A stretch of 64,000 nt of DNA, taken from positions 1,728,481-1,792,480 of the forward strand of contig NC_049981.1 in assembly GCF_000003815.2 (NCBI RefSeq). Direction: 5' to 3'. The notes under the pieces were generated by a model that saw only the letters and a list, made by a program, of their open reading frames with translations, searched no databases and was not told the DNA's origin. The DNA comes from Branchiostoma floridae. Its lineage: Eukaryota > Chordata > Leptocardii > Amphioxiformes > Branchiostomatidae. The translations under genes and the position numbers were made by a program. Each line of letters opens with the position of its first letter. Within the stretch, counting starts at the first letter, position 1. Shown one piece after another: positions 39,101 to 54,100 of the stretch.

Positions 39101-42100
39101 GAGGAACCTGTTATGGTTATAATTTTTATTCAGAAATTTCTTACTTATGGTTGAAAAATATACACATGCAATGTACACTGTTTGATTCAAATTGTTACAA
39201 ACAGATTCTGCTAACCCATACATATGGTGGCATGTCTGGATTTAGCATAGGAAGTCTTACAACTCTCTTACAAGATGTTTCATGATCAATATAGGATATA
39301 GGCTGCGATGCTTTACAAAAAAAATTCTCATTCTCATTCATAATTGCATCATATGCAGTCAATCACAAATTTTGAATGAATTATGTTTCTTGCTCTTTAT
39401 TATCCTTTCTAATAAAAAAAATTATTATTATTCTTCTGAAAGCTACAACATAATCCAGTCCTGTATGCTTAAGTAAAACCTTGGACGTTTTTTGAGTTTT
39501 GTTTTGTGATGACTAATGGTGAAAAATAGCAACTTCTCCATCAGACAAGACAGTGCACCTACCAGTGTGAAGCTCTTGGGGGAGGCAGCCCACCTTCTGA
39601 CGGTGGTGAGGGGCCACACCTTCAGGATCTCCTTCGTCTTCTCATCCACCCTCATCACTGAGTCCTTCGTGATGCCCAGCAGCCGCGGTACCAACTTGTT
39701 CTTTCCTTTCATCTTTTCCTACAGTGGGGAGGGGAGCAAAATAGGATGATTACAGATCAGGTCTATTGAAAGAAACAACCTGCTATAGGGGGAGGGGGCA
39801 ACAAGTGTTGTGTTATCTGTGTTCTCCACTCTGATTGGTCAACTGTTGGTCTGATGAAACTGACATCATAGTCAAATCTCTCCAGGTGGTCTAGCTTCTG
39901 ACTGGTCTCTGCATCCTGAATTTATCCTCATCTGATCTAAGTGGTAAATTTTAGGTCTTTGAATACTCTGCTCAAAGCTTAGATAAATGTGTGTTCCAAT
40001 TGGTCAAGAACAGATATTTTTTACAGTATAAAGGCAGGTAGTCACTCGTAACAAAAGTATTCTAACATTAAAAACACCTGATTCAAAATTGAAGCCTATT
40101 TGGCAGAACAGAGAAATAACCTAAACTGATCTTCCAAAATTTCAAGTTTATTTGGGGGGGGGGGGAATAAGATTCTGGGCTAGCCATCAGGATCTACGAA
40201 TAAAAAGAATCCAAGTAAAGGTATCTAAGACTTGCGTCTTACCTTGACAAGGAAGAAGGTGACTCCGTATGTCTTGAGAGATCGGCACTGCTGGGTGTAC
40301 CTGACCTTGGCGTCCAGCTCTGACAGTCCAGCCAGCTTTCTGTGCTCCAACCAGATCTTTTTCTCTATACCCTTGTTCTTAACGTACTCCTTGGGTAGGA
40401 ACTCTTTAAGGCTGGGGACAAGACACAAGATATTACATAAGATCCATCCTTGTTACAAATAAGATTCTTAACATACATGTATTCCTTAGCAAAGGTGAGG
40501 CAACAAGATGTACACATTAAGATTCAGATGTACCCAAAGGCTATGTTTGTTCAAGAAATGCTCTATGTGCAGAAAGTTCTTTGCACTGGCAAGTATTTCC
40601 TTTAAAGGGGAAGCCAAATATACTAAAACTTCTTCCTGGATAACTAGTTAAGTTTCATGTATCTGAAAAGGCATAACAGTTACTGTTTCTCTACACATTA
40701 TCTAGCAACATCTTCACTTCCATCATATTCTTTGAAGTCAGGGATCTTTAAACTACAAAGACAAGATTATCAGTGATTATCTGTGGCCATTATCTGTGAC
40801 CACGTTCATGATGACAAGGTTGTATTCTGTGTACTCACTCCAGGAATCCTGATTTGTGCTTTGTCTCGATGTGATCTCCAAACTGGATCTGTGTCTGGTA
40901 CGCTGCGAACATCATCGCCTCGTCAACCGTTACCGGGTGGGTCCCGTTCAGGATACCATCTCGCGCCTGTACAAACACAACAGTAACAGTACATGTTAGA
41001 ACATGGCATAAGACGGTATGAAGGACTCAGTAAGCTCATCCCTTAAACTTTTGTCATCAAACATCTCATTCAGGATGAGCAACAAGCACAAAGGATGAAA
41101 AACAATGTCGACATATGATGCAGTTTGATACTTTCGTTCTACACAAGAAAAAGTAGCTAATACTTTATCATGGAAGGTACCAACACAGATGAGCTTACAT
41201 GTTGTCATATTTTTTAACATTTCTACCAAACCAAACAAATGTGTTGGCATAATAATGAGAGTAAATAATTTGTTCTTGTGAGGCACCCAATGCAATATTA
41301 GGTTATTGAAGGCACCCAATGCAATATTAGGTTATTGAAAGTTAACTCATTTTTTCAAATTCAATTTTCAAGTCAATTTTACACACAGTAAGTTTAAATA
41401 ACACTGTACCTCATTGTATAGCGAACTTCATTCAGCAAATTGTACGTGTTGTGTTGTGAAAATCTGATCACTGCTCGCACTGCTGCGGCAGCCATTATTT
41501 CAAATTCTTATAACCCACGCAAAAATGACCAATGAGTCCCGAACTCTTTCGGAAACCAGAAAATGTTGATGGGGAACAGTTACCAGCTCCATCCTGTGCT
41601 GATTTATTGTGTGGCACAATAAATAAACACCATTTGTGGCATGTTTGTGCGTTCTTTTTAAACTTTCAAAGTATGAAATAATGATACAAATGTGCTAGTA
41701 TGGTGAAGTAAATGTCAGTATCGTACCAGTTGTCTTATCCAGAATATTTCCAGTTTTAATGCTCTAATATTGCATCGGGGTGCCTTTAACAAAAGGGGAA
41801 ATAAGAGAAATCAGATCACCACTTTGATTGTATTCAACCCATAAGTTTAATGTGTACCACAAGGCAGGTTTACATAGTTTTTAAACATAGCACGAACTTG
41901 GATAATAAAGAATGTGCACAATGGCACTGTTTGATGTATTTGTAGGTTCAATAAGCTTGCTGCCAGAAAATGCCGTTGTAACTATTGTGTCAAACCACAG
42001 GAGGTTGAACAGCAAACACTACAGGTGAAAACTGTGAATGTTGCAATGTACTTTGGACATAATCTCTGGACCATCAAATAAGCACATGACCAATGCTGGC

Positions 42101-45100
42101 TATTTTTGTCCCTTAGGTCATAGTCACTTACATTTACATATCACAAATGGGGGTACTTCCACATGCAACTTAACCTTAATTATGTTCTTATCAATGGTTT
42201 TATTGTTATTTTCTAGCTTTTTATTTCATTGTTAGATCGTAACTTTATAATACATTTAGATGCATTATTATTACACATAACACTTTTAAAACAGTGAGTT
42301 TGACACTGAGAAAACATTTTGTCTGCCCCTACATGTACAAGTGGCACAAGCCAGTACAAATATCTTGACACTCAATGTTCACAACCCACACGTAGGCCAG
42401 TCAGAAGGGAAAATCATGGCGACTACACCGTTACGTGTAGGTTCGGAGGAACAAGAACCGTCTTGCTGTATCTGTCTGGGCCTGGGTACAAGCTCTAGGG
42501 TACACCCAAGCTGGGAGGGCCCTAGTCAGGACTGCCTACAGAGCCATGAGGGGGGCACAGGGATGGTGAAAGGCAGGGGAACAGCACCAACTCCTGTGCA
42601 AACCCAGCCGACAGCCTTCCAGCACACAGACACCCCAGTACCAGTATTGGGGCATGCGATGGTCCCGTCTCTCCCAGCAGCAGCTGAATCTAGGGATGAT
42701 GCAGCAGAGGGCACAGGTCATCACCATGACAGCCAGGATCACGAAGCCTTCAGGCTTACAGAAATCTCACAGACAGAGCAAGGAAATGTGACATCTGCAC
42801 CAATCTTAACAACAGACAGGAAAAGTGACCAGGCAAGTGGTCAAGAAAGTGACCAGCTACAGGCAAGTGGTCAGGAAAGTGGCCAGGAAAGTCACCAGGC
42901 AAGTGGCCAGGAAAGTGGCCAGGAAAGTGGCCAAGAAAGTGACCAGAAAAGTGGCAAGGACAGTGGCCAGGATAATGACCAGAGACATGGTCAGGAACAT
43001 GACCAGGAAAGTGACCAGAAAAGTGGCAAGGACAGTGGCCAGGAAACTGACCAGAGAAGTGGTCAGGAATGTGATCAGAAAATTGACCAGAAAAGTGACC
43101 AGAGAAGTGGTCAGGAAAAGAACCAGGAAAGTGATCAGGAAAGTGACCAAGAAAGTGAGTATGACTTTGTGTCCCAGCATGGTGTGGCTGTGTCAGAGGA
43201 AGGAGAAGTTTTTTTGGTGGAAAGTTATGAGCCAAGAGTCCAAGTCTTCAACCTTGAGGCAGAATTTGTTCGACAGTTTGAAACAATTCTTCAAGGTGGA
43301 GAGAAGATGAAGCCAGATGCCGTGGCACTGGGAGAGGAAGGGACCCTGTGGGTGGTGGGGAAAATAGAACTCATGGACAAGATGATTGACATGAAGCTCT
43401 CAAACTCAAAGCACTTTGCTGTACAGTATGACAAGCAGGGTAAAATGCTGACTCAGAGGAAGTTTGACCTACAGGAGACAGAGTGGGACAGAGGAGTTGC
43501 CATGGACACCGGGAGGAACCATATCCTCATCACACAAACCACAGGAGACAGGGACAACAGACAAGGTGAAGTTTTGGTGTTCAGAACAGATGGGACATTT
43601 GTGAGAACTTTAGGTCAGCAGCAGGGGATGAAGTACCCTAAGGGCATTTCTGTGGATGGGGAAGGGAATATTTTTGTATCAGACTGTGATAATCACTGTG
43701 TCTTTGTGTATAATGGAAACGGACAGTTTCTATTCCACTTTGGAGGTTGGGGAAGTGGTGTGGGTCAACTGCTGGGGCCTCATGGCATCTGTACAAACAG
43801 GGCAGGTAACATTATTGTGGCAGACTGGGAGAACAGTTGCGTGGTGATGTTTGACAAGACAGGAAAATTCCTCAAATACATCACTATAGAGATAGAACAC
43901 CCAGAAGCTGTAGCCATGGCAACACATGGACAACTGGTGGTAAGCTGTAAGTTCTATGATACATACAGTCACAGGGAACGTTGGGCATTCTGTGTTCTTA
44001 CCCAAGAGCTGGGACAGTTGACAGCCCATTCCCTCCCTCCTGACAGAGTGACAGATTTCATAGTTCATCAGGAAATTAAAGCTCTGCCTGGAAGGATCGA
44101 ATTTGGAGGGACAGGGGAACGGCCTGGAAAATTCTTCGCCTACATGTATCAACTTAGTATGGCTGTGTCAGAGGCCGGGGAGATCTATGTGGCAGACTCT
44201 AACCCGGATAACTCGAGGATCCAAGTCTTCACTCTGGAAGGAACATTTGTGAGACAGTTCCCAACAGATGTACCAAGCAATTTACAATCTGAATGTGAAA
44301 CAGTCATGCCAGGTGGAGAGAAGATGTTTCCACAAGACTTGGCCCTGGATGGGGAGGGGAACCTGTGGGTGGTAGGGGACACAGATGCTGCTGCCTTTGC
44401 TGTGCAGTATGACAAAGAGGGTAGGGTGCTGAGGAAGTTTGACCTACAGAAAGGATGGCACAGAAGAGTTGCTGTGGACACCAAGGAGAACCACATCATC
44501 ATCACACAGAGCAAAGGAGACAGCAGGGATGGTGAGGATACTGACAATGAGGATGGTGAGGATGCTGACAATAAGGAAAGTAAGGATGCTGACAATGAGG
44601 ATGGTGAGGATTCTGACAATGAGGATGGTGAGGATGCTGACAATGAGGATGGTGAGGATGCTGACGATGAGGATGGTGAGGATGCTGATGAGGATGGTGA
44701 GGATGCTGACAATGATGAAGAAAATCGACAAAACAAAGTGCAAGTGTTCAGTCCAGATGGAACACTTTTGAGAACTGTAGATCTAAAGTACACAGGGAAA
44801 ATTACTGTGGATGGGGAAGGGAACATTTTTGTGCGACACTCTGATTCTAATTACTGCATCTATGTGCACAATAAAGATGGAGACTTTCTGTTTAAGTTTG
44901 AATGTCTGGACAATCCAATAGCAATGTGTATACACAGCTCAGGTAACATCATTGTGATAAATGGAGAGAACTGTTTGGAAATGTGGGACAAAACAGGCAG
45001 ATACCTCCATCACATATTCACTAGAGAGTTGTGGTACCCAAATGCTGTTGCCATGGCACCACAGGGACAGCTGGTGGTGGCTGATATGGATGACACAGTT

Positions 45101-48100
45101 ACTGTATTTGACAAGGAGATGGTCCATTCTGACCGGGTGACATTTCGTTGTCATACTATTGGGGAACTGGACTTCTGGCCTTCTGGCATGGCGGTGTCAG
45201 AGGATGGGAGGATTGCTGTAGCAGAATTTTTGCGGAAGGAAATCCATCTGTTCACTATGCAGGGAACACATATCAAACAGTTCCCAGCACTCCAACCAGC
45301 AAATGGGGAAAGTATACCAAGCGATGTGGCCATGGACGGGGAGGGGAACCTGTGGATGGTGGTGTCGAACCCAGAGGAGGGGGAAGGAGCGTCTGCTGAC
45401 TTTGCTGTGCAATATGACAAACAGGGTAAGGTACTGAAGAAGTTTGACCTACAGGAGACAGGGTTTCATGGAGGAGTTGCCGTGGACACCAGGAGGAACC
45501 ACATCCTCATCACACAATATACAAAGAAAAAGGTTTTGGTCTACAGACCAGATGGGACATTGGTGAGAACTGTGGGTCAGCATCAGGGGATGAAGGGTCC
45601 ACAGTGCATCACTGTGGATGGGGAAGGGAACATTATTGTGTTAGATGATAGCAATTATTGTGTCTATGTTTATAAGGAGGATGGACAGTTTCTGTTCAAG
45701 TTTGGAGGTCAGGGAAGCGGTGAAGGTCAGCTGAACGATCCCCGTGGCATCTGTACAGACAGGGCAGGTAACATCATTGTGGCAGACTATGGAAATGACC
45801 GTGTGGAGATGTTTGACAAGAGTGGCAGGTTCATCAAGCATATACCTGCGGACATCAAGCTACCAATCGCTGTTGCCATGTTACCAAAGCAGCAGCTGGC
45901 GGTCCTACATTTATTTCAACAAATTCACTTTGAAATCATTGTATTTCACAACCCATCGCCCAAAACATAACACATCTGTCCTATCAGCATCAATGCCAGC
46001 AGCACCAGTCTCATACACCACAGGTCATCAGAAACTCTGTGAGGCTGAGCATATAAAAGTAACATTTGGAGGAAAGGAACAAGAAACTGGGCAATACAAA
46101 GACCCTAACAGCATTGAGGAGCTTAAGAAACTGAAAGAGCACTTTAATTTTACTGCCACCAACTTCAGAACATGCCATTGGATTATCTATCTGAACTGTG
46201 TCAACAAACATCTTACACTTAATTGGAGGTATGCATTGTTTCAGTGTATCAGACTGTTACATTATGCATGGCTTCAGATTTACCTGTCAAGTCAAGAGTT
46301 ACATTGTACACTGAAAGCCAACAATCACATTACTAGTTTTCTAAGTCACGTAGGCAGCTGTCAAGGGTTAATCAATCAGAACTGATAAAAACCTCAGTGC
46401 ATTGTTTTTGTATATAACTTATAAGTCAGCTGCTATGGTATGATCCATTGTCTGAACTGTGACAAACATTTACACAAATGTTGTGGAGTGTGTTTTGTTT
46501 GAAGATGACTTAACTACAATTGCCATGGTTACAGATATTTGTAAAACTTCTTAAGATTTTTGTATAGATTTCTTCACTGAAAACTCAAAGATAATATTTT
46601 CTCTCTAAAAAAATTCCAGTGCATACTGTATAATTACCCAGAGTAAATGACCAGTTTGTAATGTTGTGTCAAATGAACATAACTTTTTTGTTTAATTTTA
46701 AAATGCAATGCAAACCCATAACCAGTTATCTTGTATCTACATGTAACGTTACCATTGTACATACATTTGTATATCAGCTGAACCAGTCTATAGTGTAAAA
46801 AAAACTTACAGAAATGGTGTGACATGTGTTTTGCAAATAAATGTTGATGTTTCCATGGCCAGGCCAAAGTACAATGTAAATAAAGCTGCTTGATTGTGAA
46901 CACTCCTGCTTGTTTTCTTAATTCTTTGACTTTTTTTGTTCCAAATTATACATAATATTGCTTTCATTTAGTTCAGGGGATAGAAAGACATTCTGAATAA
47001 TGTTGACTGACAGATACATTTTAAAAACCTTAAACTATACTGTCCACATGATTCAGGTCTAGTTTTTCCACCCACATCTGCCAGACACAATTCCTTCTGT
47101 GTCCTTTCCTCCAAAATGTATGGTAAAAAACAAAAAGAAGCTATCAAGCAAGTTAACTAAGCAAGTTCAGTAAATAATTGTAGGACCAAAATGGTAGCTA
47201 CGTACTATACAATTAAATCCTTTCATATATCCTACAATATGCACTTGAACTGCACTGGTTATAACAGGAACAGGTGTTGGAAATAAATTAGATCTGCAAT
47301 TAACACTGGGATTGTTTATTTGAACCTGTTACCCCCTCCTTGCTGCTCAGGGTGGAACAGTCTAGGTAGCCTGACCTTTGCCCCCAGGTGGGGCTGCCAC
47401 GTAATGATCAGAAAAACAAACAAAATGGCGGCGGCAAAACCTCAGAGCCTGGGGCAGCAAATCTTATACGAAGAACTGTCCTGCAGCATCTGCCTGGAGC
47501 TGTTCACTAGGCCCAAGCTACTGCCATGTGGACACACCTTTTGTCAGGACTGTCTTCAGGTGTATTTTTGTGAATCACAAGACCATTTGAAGTGCCCAAA
47601 CTGTCAACTTCAGGTGAGTCTACCACCTGAAGGGGTTACAGGTCTACCTGAGAACCACTCTGCTGCAAAATTCTGTGAAAAACTATCGAAAACTGATGCA
47701 AATGCAGACAAACAAGCCAAGCCTAGAAACAAGTGCAGTCAGCACCCCTCAGAAGACTACCAGCTGTACTGTACACAGTGTGACGTCCCCGTCTGTTATG
47801 TTTGCTTGGAGGAAACTCACGACGGCCACAGCATGACCTCACTAAAGAAAGCCACCAAGGAGCGCAAACCTGTCGTTCAGACGCTTCTTAAAGAAGGGAA
47901 GGAGATTCTAGGAACCTACCATGACGCTCTCAAAGACATGAGAGAGAAAGAAAAACGTTTGATCGAGCAGAAGAAACAAACGGAAAGAGATATCATCGAG
48001 GCTTATGAGAGGACGCTGAAGGAGTTTGAGCGGACAGCGAACCGCCTGCGCTTGCGGGTTCAGGAGAAACACAACGAAAACACGGAAGCAAGGCAGCGAC

Positions 48101-51100
48101 AGATGGAGAGTGTACAGCGGGAAGTGGACGAACTGGCGGCCGCTTGCGACCAGGCCGAGCAGGAAATGGCGCAAGGAGGCGTGACTTTTCTCGAGCGCGA
48201 AGATCGTTTGACTGAAGTCATTGAAAAACACAGAGGGGCACCCCTACCACCTCCGCTTCGCACCCAAGTCATCGCTTTTCATCCCAAAAACTTCGAAAAC
48301 ATGCCTGAACCATTAGGTGACATAGTCATCGGTGCTTCTGCAGCTGTGTCAAAAGGCAAAGGTGATCACCAAGGCAATCAAGGGCAAGGTCAAGGAGAAG
48401 AGAGGTTGACCTTTGGAGGTCAAGGGTCAGACGAGAGACACTAATGTACATACATGTACATGGCCTCCCAAAATGTAACAAACCTTCCTACTTAGGCACA
48501 TACATGTAGGAAGTGATCCCAAACTCAAACATTTGTCGAGGGCTCAAAAACAGTAGCCAAAAAGAGCAATATTAAATCTCTTGAAGATGTCACGGACGTT
48601 GACATCCCTTAGATGGCATTGCACCTTATAGAAGTAGCAAAACTGATACAACGTATTCCCAAGATACTGGCAAATACAGTATCTAAAACCTCTAAAATAC
48701 CCTCAAAAGTCACTCATGGGGTTGATGACTGTTATAACATAATAGAGGATGAATTCAATGGTTGGCGCATGTTTTAACAATTCACACTGCAGCAGTGACA
48801 CCTAGCTGCAGTGTTGAGTACTGCAGCAGCAACACCTTGCTACAGTGCAGAGTACATCCAGACACAATCCAAGAAGGATTGATGGTTTATAAAAAATACA
48901 GAAAAGTTCCTTACCTGTACATAGAGCAGGTTGAGCTGTACGGGGTCCCTGGAGTCCACGTTCTGGTCCGAGTAGAAGAACTTTCTCCTCAGCAGGAGAG
49001 TTTCTGTGTCGTCTATGCCCTGTTCTCTCAGGGTCCGCCCGTGGTCAAGCCAGTTCACTGGGGAAGGTACAGAAAAAATGTGATTTCAAGGAAAACTTGT
49101 GAAGCACAAGTCTAAGAGATCATGAACAACAGAAGAGTGTCTGTGTCATGTTCTCTGAGTGTTGAGCCAGATCATTGTTGAAGGGGAAAGAAAAAAATGA
49201 GCTCTTGCACACACAAAAAGAGCAGTTATGAGAATTCATTTGTAACTTATTCAGCCACAGTTTGATGCAAGCCAATGAAAATGCACCATCCTTTGTGGCA
49301 GGATAATCATTTACAAATCATTTACCAAAAAAACACACCAAAAAAAGTTCCAAAAATTTGTGACAATGTTTCAGCAGAAAAATGGATTGGAGTTCACCAA
49401 CTATAGGCATTGTTACATGAAGTAGAAAGGTTACACGACATTGCTGGATGATGACTACAAATGTGAACTTACGCTCGTCGTCTGTGTGAAGTTTCTTCTT
49501 CAGTGCTTCCATCTTCTTCTCATCTCTCATCAGTGTTCGGTCCTGTGCAGTGCAGTACAAAAACATGGGGATGTCAGTATCTATCAATCTATCAATCAGT
49601 CTCAAATATCCAATCAATCAATTACTACACAGACAATATCAAAGTAAGAGATCAACTGTGTTGCACAGTACACAAGATATATGTACTTCGTCAATAAAAA
49701 ATTGACATTTAACAAATTTGATCCTTATCTGTTTTGCCTTTTTTCTGTGCCAGAGAATACATGATTTAGGTATTGCAAAAAGGAGAGAACAGATTTTCTA
49801 ACCAAATGTTGCCACATTCAGAAGCATTTTAGGAAGAAATAAAATAGTATGTACTGTATGTTGATGTGTTTATAAAGAAGGGTAAGGAATGACAGCTAGT
49901 ATGAGGTAGCAATGTTGTACTTTAAATTTGATATACCATCATTTCCTTCATCAAAGTTGACCAACCTTAAAGTGAAATTCTTCCAAAGGTTGGTCTTTTC
50001 TCTCTGACATCGACCTTATCCTATTTTTACTACTACATTATTACAACAGCACGAAGTTCAAGGCAAACAAGATCAAGGGTTAGTTCCAAGTGAAATCAGA
50101 CCACACACAGATACAAGTGAGTCGGAAATTAACCAAGACTCCCTGCTGTTGTTACATGTACACCATGCTTCAAGGACAGTAAGGTTGCAGGCTTGCAGTG
50201 TATTTTTTTATCTAGTCACAGAAATAAACAAGACAGAGGAAATTTTGTTGTAAATACCCTTAAACATTTGTCACGTTAGCATGTATAAACAAGTCATTAG
50301 GCAGTGACATAAGTCAGGCACAGAAAAACAGACAGTCTCAGACACCCGGCTAAACAGTTCACACACAGGCACTGNNNNNNNNNNNNNNNNNNNNNNNNNN
50401 NNNNNNNNNNNNNNNNNNNNNNNNNNNNNNNNNNNNNNNNNNNNNNNNNNNNNNNNNNNNNNNNNNNNNNNNNNACCAAACTGAGCCGTGTCATCGTTCT
50501 CGTCATCGTACCGTAGTAATTCTTATTCAGCGGGCGGAGGAGACGGACGGAGCGAGAGAAGAAAGATGGTGAGATGGAAGGAATGAGAAAAAGAGGAGAG
50601 AAGAGATGACAGAGCGAGTGAACATGGTAAAAACAAAATAAAACTTTGGACCATTCCATTAAAACTTTGGGGAGGGATGCAAATAAAGAAGCTGTTGAAG
50701 GTACTTTATTTTTCCATACATTTTCTCGGTTTTAAGAAGATAATTTTTCAAGGTCACTCACTTTTCGCTGTTAGATATCTCTTTTTTTTTTAAAGCACAC
50801 ACTCCCTTCTAATGCATTCTAATGGAATAGCCCTGTAGCAGCAATTTTGATCAGTTCAAAGCATAAGATAGAAGAGAAAAAAACAAAAAACTTTCTCAGG
50901 AAGAACACCCAGATGTCAAATAAAGTGGTAAAATATTATTCCAGTAAGACACTGGGACACTTTTATGATTTTTTATTGCTAAATTATTTCAAAATAATCT
51001 TTCCAAAGATGCCAAAGTGTGATAGCAGCAGATCAATCCACTTTATGACATAGGGTTGTGACAACCAGGGAAGACAGTTCAGCATAGCAGCAGACAGAAG

Positions 51101-54100
51101 GGAAAAGGCAAAGTAAGAGATGAGAAGAAAATTTGTGACGTTCAAAATTATTTTGGATTTGTCTCTGATAACTTCCCTTATAGGAAAAACAGGGGACCAT
51201 TCATGATCATCAATGTTTACCACCAAACAAAATTTGACCATTAAGTAAAGCTAAAATCAAACATAGTACTAAAATCATTGAAGTAGAACATATTGAACTT
51301 CTTAAATCTCATGAAAATCTTCAGGAATCTTAAAGACTTGAGATTTCAGCAAAAGTGCAAGGATAAAAGTTCTATTCTTTTCAAAAATATTGTTTACATG
51401 AAAAGTTGTTCAGAAAGAGACTTTGGGAAGCATCCACTTGTTGATGAAATTCTGTCTGGCGTTAACATTGATGATACAAATTGGTCCCCAGTCCTCGGTG
51501 TCTGCGGATATGAAACAGAAAGCGATACGTACGCTGATTCCCCCTACCTTCTTGACGGGGGTGGGGGGCTCGGCCGCCTCGCGAATCTTCTCCCCCTCTC
51601 GCACCAGGGAGTACTCGTCATGGTTTGTGATGCCTGGAGAAACAGAATGAAGAAGACATGAACAACTTCATATAATTCAGCAATTTAAGATTCCTTTCAA
51701 CTTATGCTATAAAGAAATACAGTATGATGAAGACATGTACAACTTTATGTTGATGAAGGTTAGACATCCAGGTAATAAGATACGCCAAAATGCAGTTACT
51801 CAAGCTACTGGATAATCATCATTTTCCAAAATTATATCCAGTTGCTTGTCAATGAGTAACTGCTTTTTGGCATGAATAGCTTTATGCAATATAGCACTAT
51901 AAGGTTCCTTCCTGCTTCTGCTATAAAGACGTTAAGACATGCTTCAAAAAGTTAATCCACAAAATTTTTAAATCAGCCCATACATATTGATGCCAAATTC
52001 TTTGAAAACAAACAATCTGAACATCATTTTTGGTGAAATGTACACTTACATGCTCTTTCTGAAATATGATGACACAACACTTCACTAATGTTTATTTCTT
52101 CTTCGAAACATTGTTAATTCTTAGATCATAGAAACTAATCTTCTTCTTCTTCTTCTTAGAAACTAATGATACTATGACAAATACAATATGACTGGTCTGG
52201 AGTAAATATACATCATACACATCATTCAATTTTTTGCTAGAGATAGCTATAAATTCCTGAAAGTGTTCCTGACATGAAAGGATGGCCTCATAATAACAGT
52301 AAGCTGGCTCCAACCCAACTTAAGTTTGATGAAAACCCGTCAATTAGTCTTACTTACCTTTTCTGCTGTGCAATTCTTACTATCCCTTTTTGAAACCCTC
52401 TCCGAACCACAGGACAATCCTGTTCAATTTCTTCCACTGCCAACACCTCAAACTCTAGCTGTACATCTTTAAGACAACTAGAACCATCTTCAAGACTCTG
52501 TGAAGCCTGCTACTTAGTCTTAAACCTTGCCAAGACATGGTGACGGTCTTGAGACGTGACCGTTTTCTGGCTCTGAACGACTGACGCTGACAAAAGGAGG
52601 TATCTTTTTATCTGTGTTTTCCGTTTTGAAAAATGCTAATCTTGAGACCGCAGACCGATTACTCAATCTAGGGGGAAGGAAGTGGCGTTTCAAAGGCGGT
52701 AGGAAGTCTTGCTGTGTTTAAGAAACCAAAGTTCTACAACCCACACACTTCTTTTCTTCTTCGGTACAATTTGCATTAGACTTTTTCAACATGAACTCTT
52801 CCTACGTTTAAAAGAACATTTGTCAATTTCCTATGGTATCTTCAACCCCCATTTTCTAAATAAAATGACCCACTTCCTGCATAGGATGTACACAGATTTG
52901 GAACACTGAACTTCAAAATAGGGGTTGGCAAGCCGCACTTCTCTCAAGATGAAGAAAGATCGACAGGACCACCCCACTTGCAGCACTTCTCAGCCAAAAT
53001 CCCCATAAAGCAATGGCACAGTCCATTTTGCTTTCACACTCTACTAGTAATTGGGACAGACCATTTCTAAAACAGGGGTACCAGATCAAGACCCTAATTA
53101 GTAGACCCCCTTCTGAAGACAATGTTTAATGACCCAGAAACTGTATTGTCCAACTCTGCCTGACTGGAAACCATACAGACAACATAATTGCCCAGGTCCC
53201 AACCTTTGCGTCCTCCAACCCAACCAAGGGGTACTTGCGGACACTTCTGTCCCCCTTTACATGATAATTCTGCGACCCCCGCTGGGATTTCGTCACAGTT
53301 GGTCGTTTCTTCCGCAGCTTCATCCACCGCCCCTGACCTCGGTCTTCCTTGTTTACAGAAATTTCGTTTCGGCGCCTTCCTACGTATTTTTTTGTGTCAA
53401 CCCACAGCTGGCGTCTTTTTCTGTGCTTATTGGCTGACACCATATTTCCTGCTGTAAATCTAAATTTTCTTGTATTTTTCAGGAGCATTACGACAAAGTT
53501 AACCACTGAGTCATTCTGAGAGGCTTGGATTTTTCCTGATCTTTTGTATGATGATGGCTACAGAAAAACATTTTCAATATTTCTTCTGCAAAACTTGTAA
53601 TTTTCAATTGAAGAGGGAGACAGGGAGTCAGCTACTACAGAGATGCTAACTGGCAGAGGCAAAGTTTGTAACCATGAAATGATATGACCAAAAACTCAAC
53701 TTTTGAAAGATGGAAATATTGATTGATATGTCTTTTTTAATCTAATTTTATATTATTATACATAATTTTTGAAGGTTTCTCACCGATGCGTGTGCAGATG
53801 GTGACCAGTAACTGGGCAACTGTGTGGCTGTCGTCAACCTGGGAGCACAGGAAACATAGCACCGCATTAGTGAACAACATTCAAATTACAGTACTCATAG
53901 CATAACATTAGGGGAGAAAATTCATGAATTCACAGTAAACATAGCGTCACATTAATGAACAATATTTCATTTATAAAATTATACTTTTTAACAACATTGA
54001 ATTACATATACATAGTAAACATAGCATGATATTAGAAAACAACATGTCATATCAAAATAATCATAGCATTGCATTAGGCAACAACATTTACATCATAGTG

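Larger units (their letters stand above)
23411..40838. other. talin introns, F3-R1 region: contents
   Basis: 23411-25887: decayed exon 17 ends; otherwise nothing. 25987-27300 and 27424-30134: nothing besides the internal first exon candidate and a GA-rich run near 29120. 30219-31109, 31316-32165 and 32262-34169: nothing beyond the listed features. 35498-37379, 37741-38912, 39015-39562, 39719-40242, 40412-40838: nothing recognised. Confidence 0.6.

Noticed and set aside
42756-43310. Long open frames in other phases and on the minus strand over the NHL gene repeats
   Set aside because: They exist because 12-base units keep several frames open; the NHL frame alone has domain content.
44185-44826. 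Serine-rich minus-strand frame opposite the acidic repeat
   Set aside because: Antisense shadow of the DGEDADNE units.
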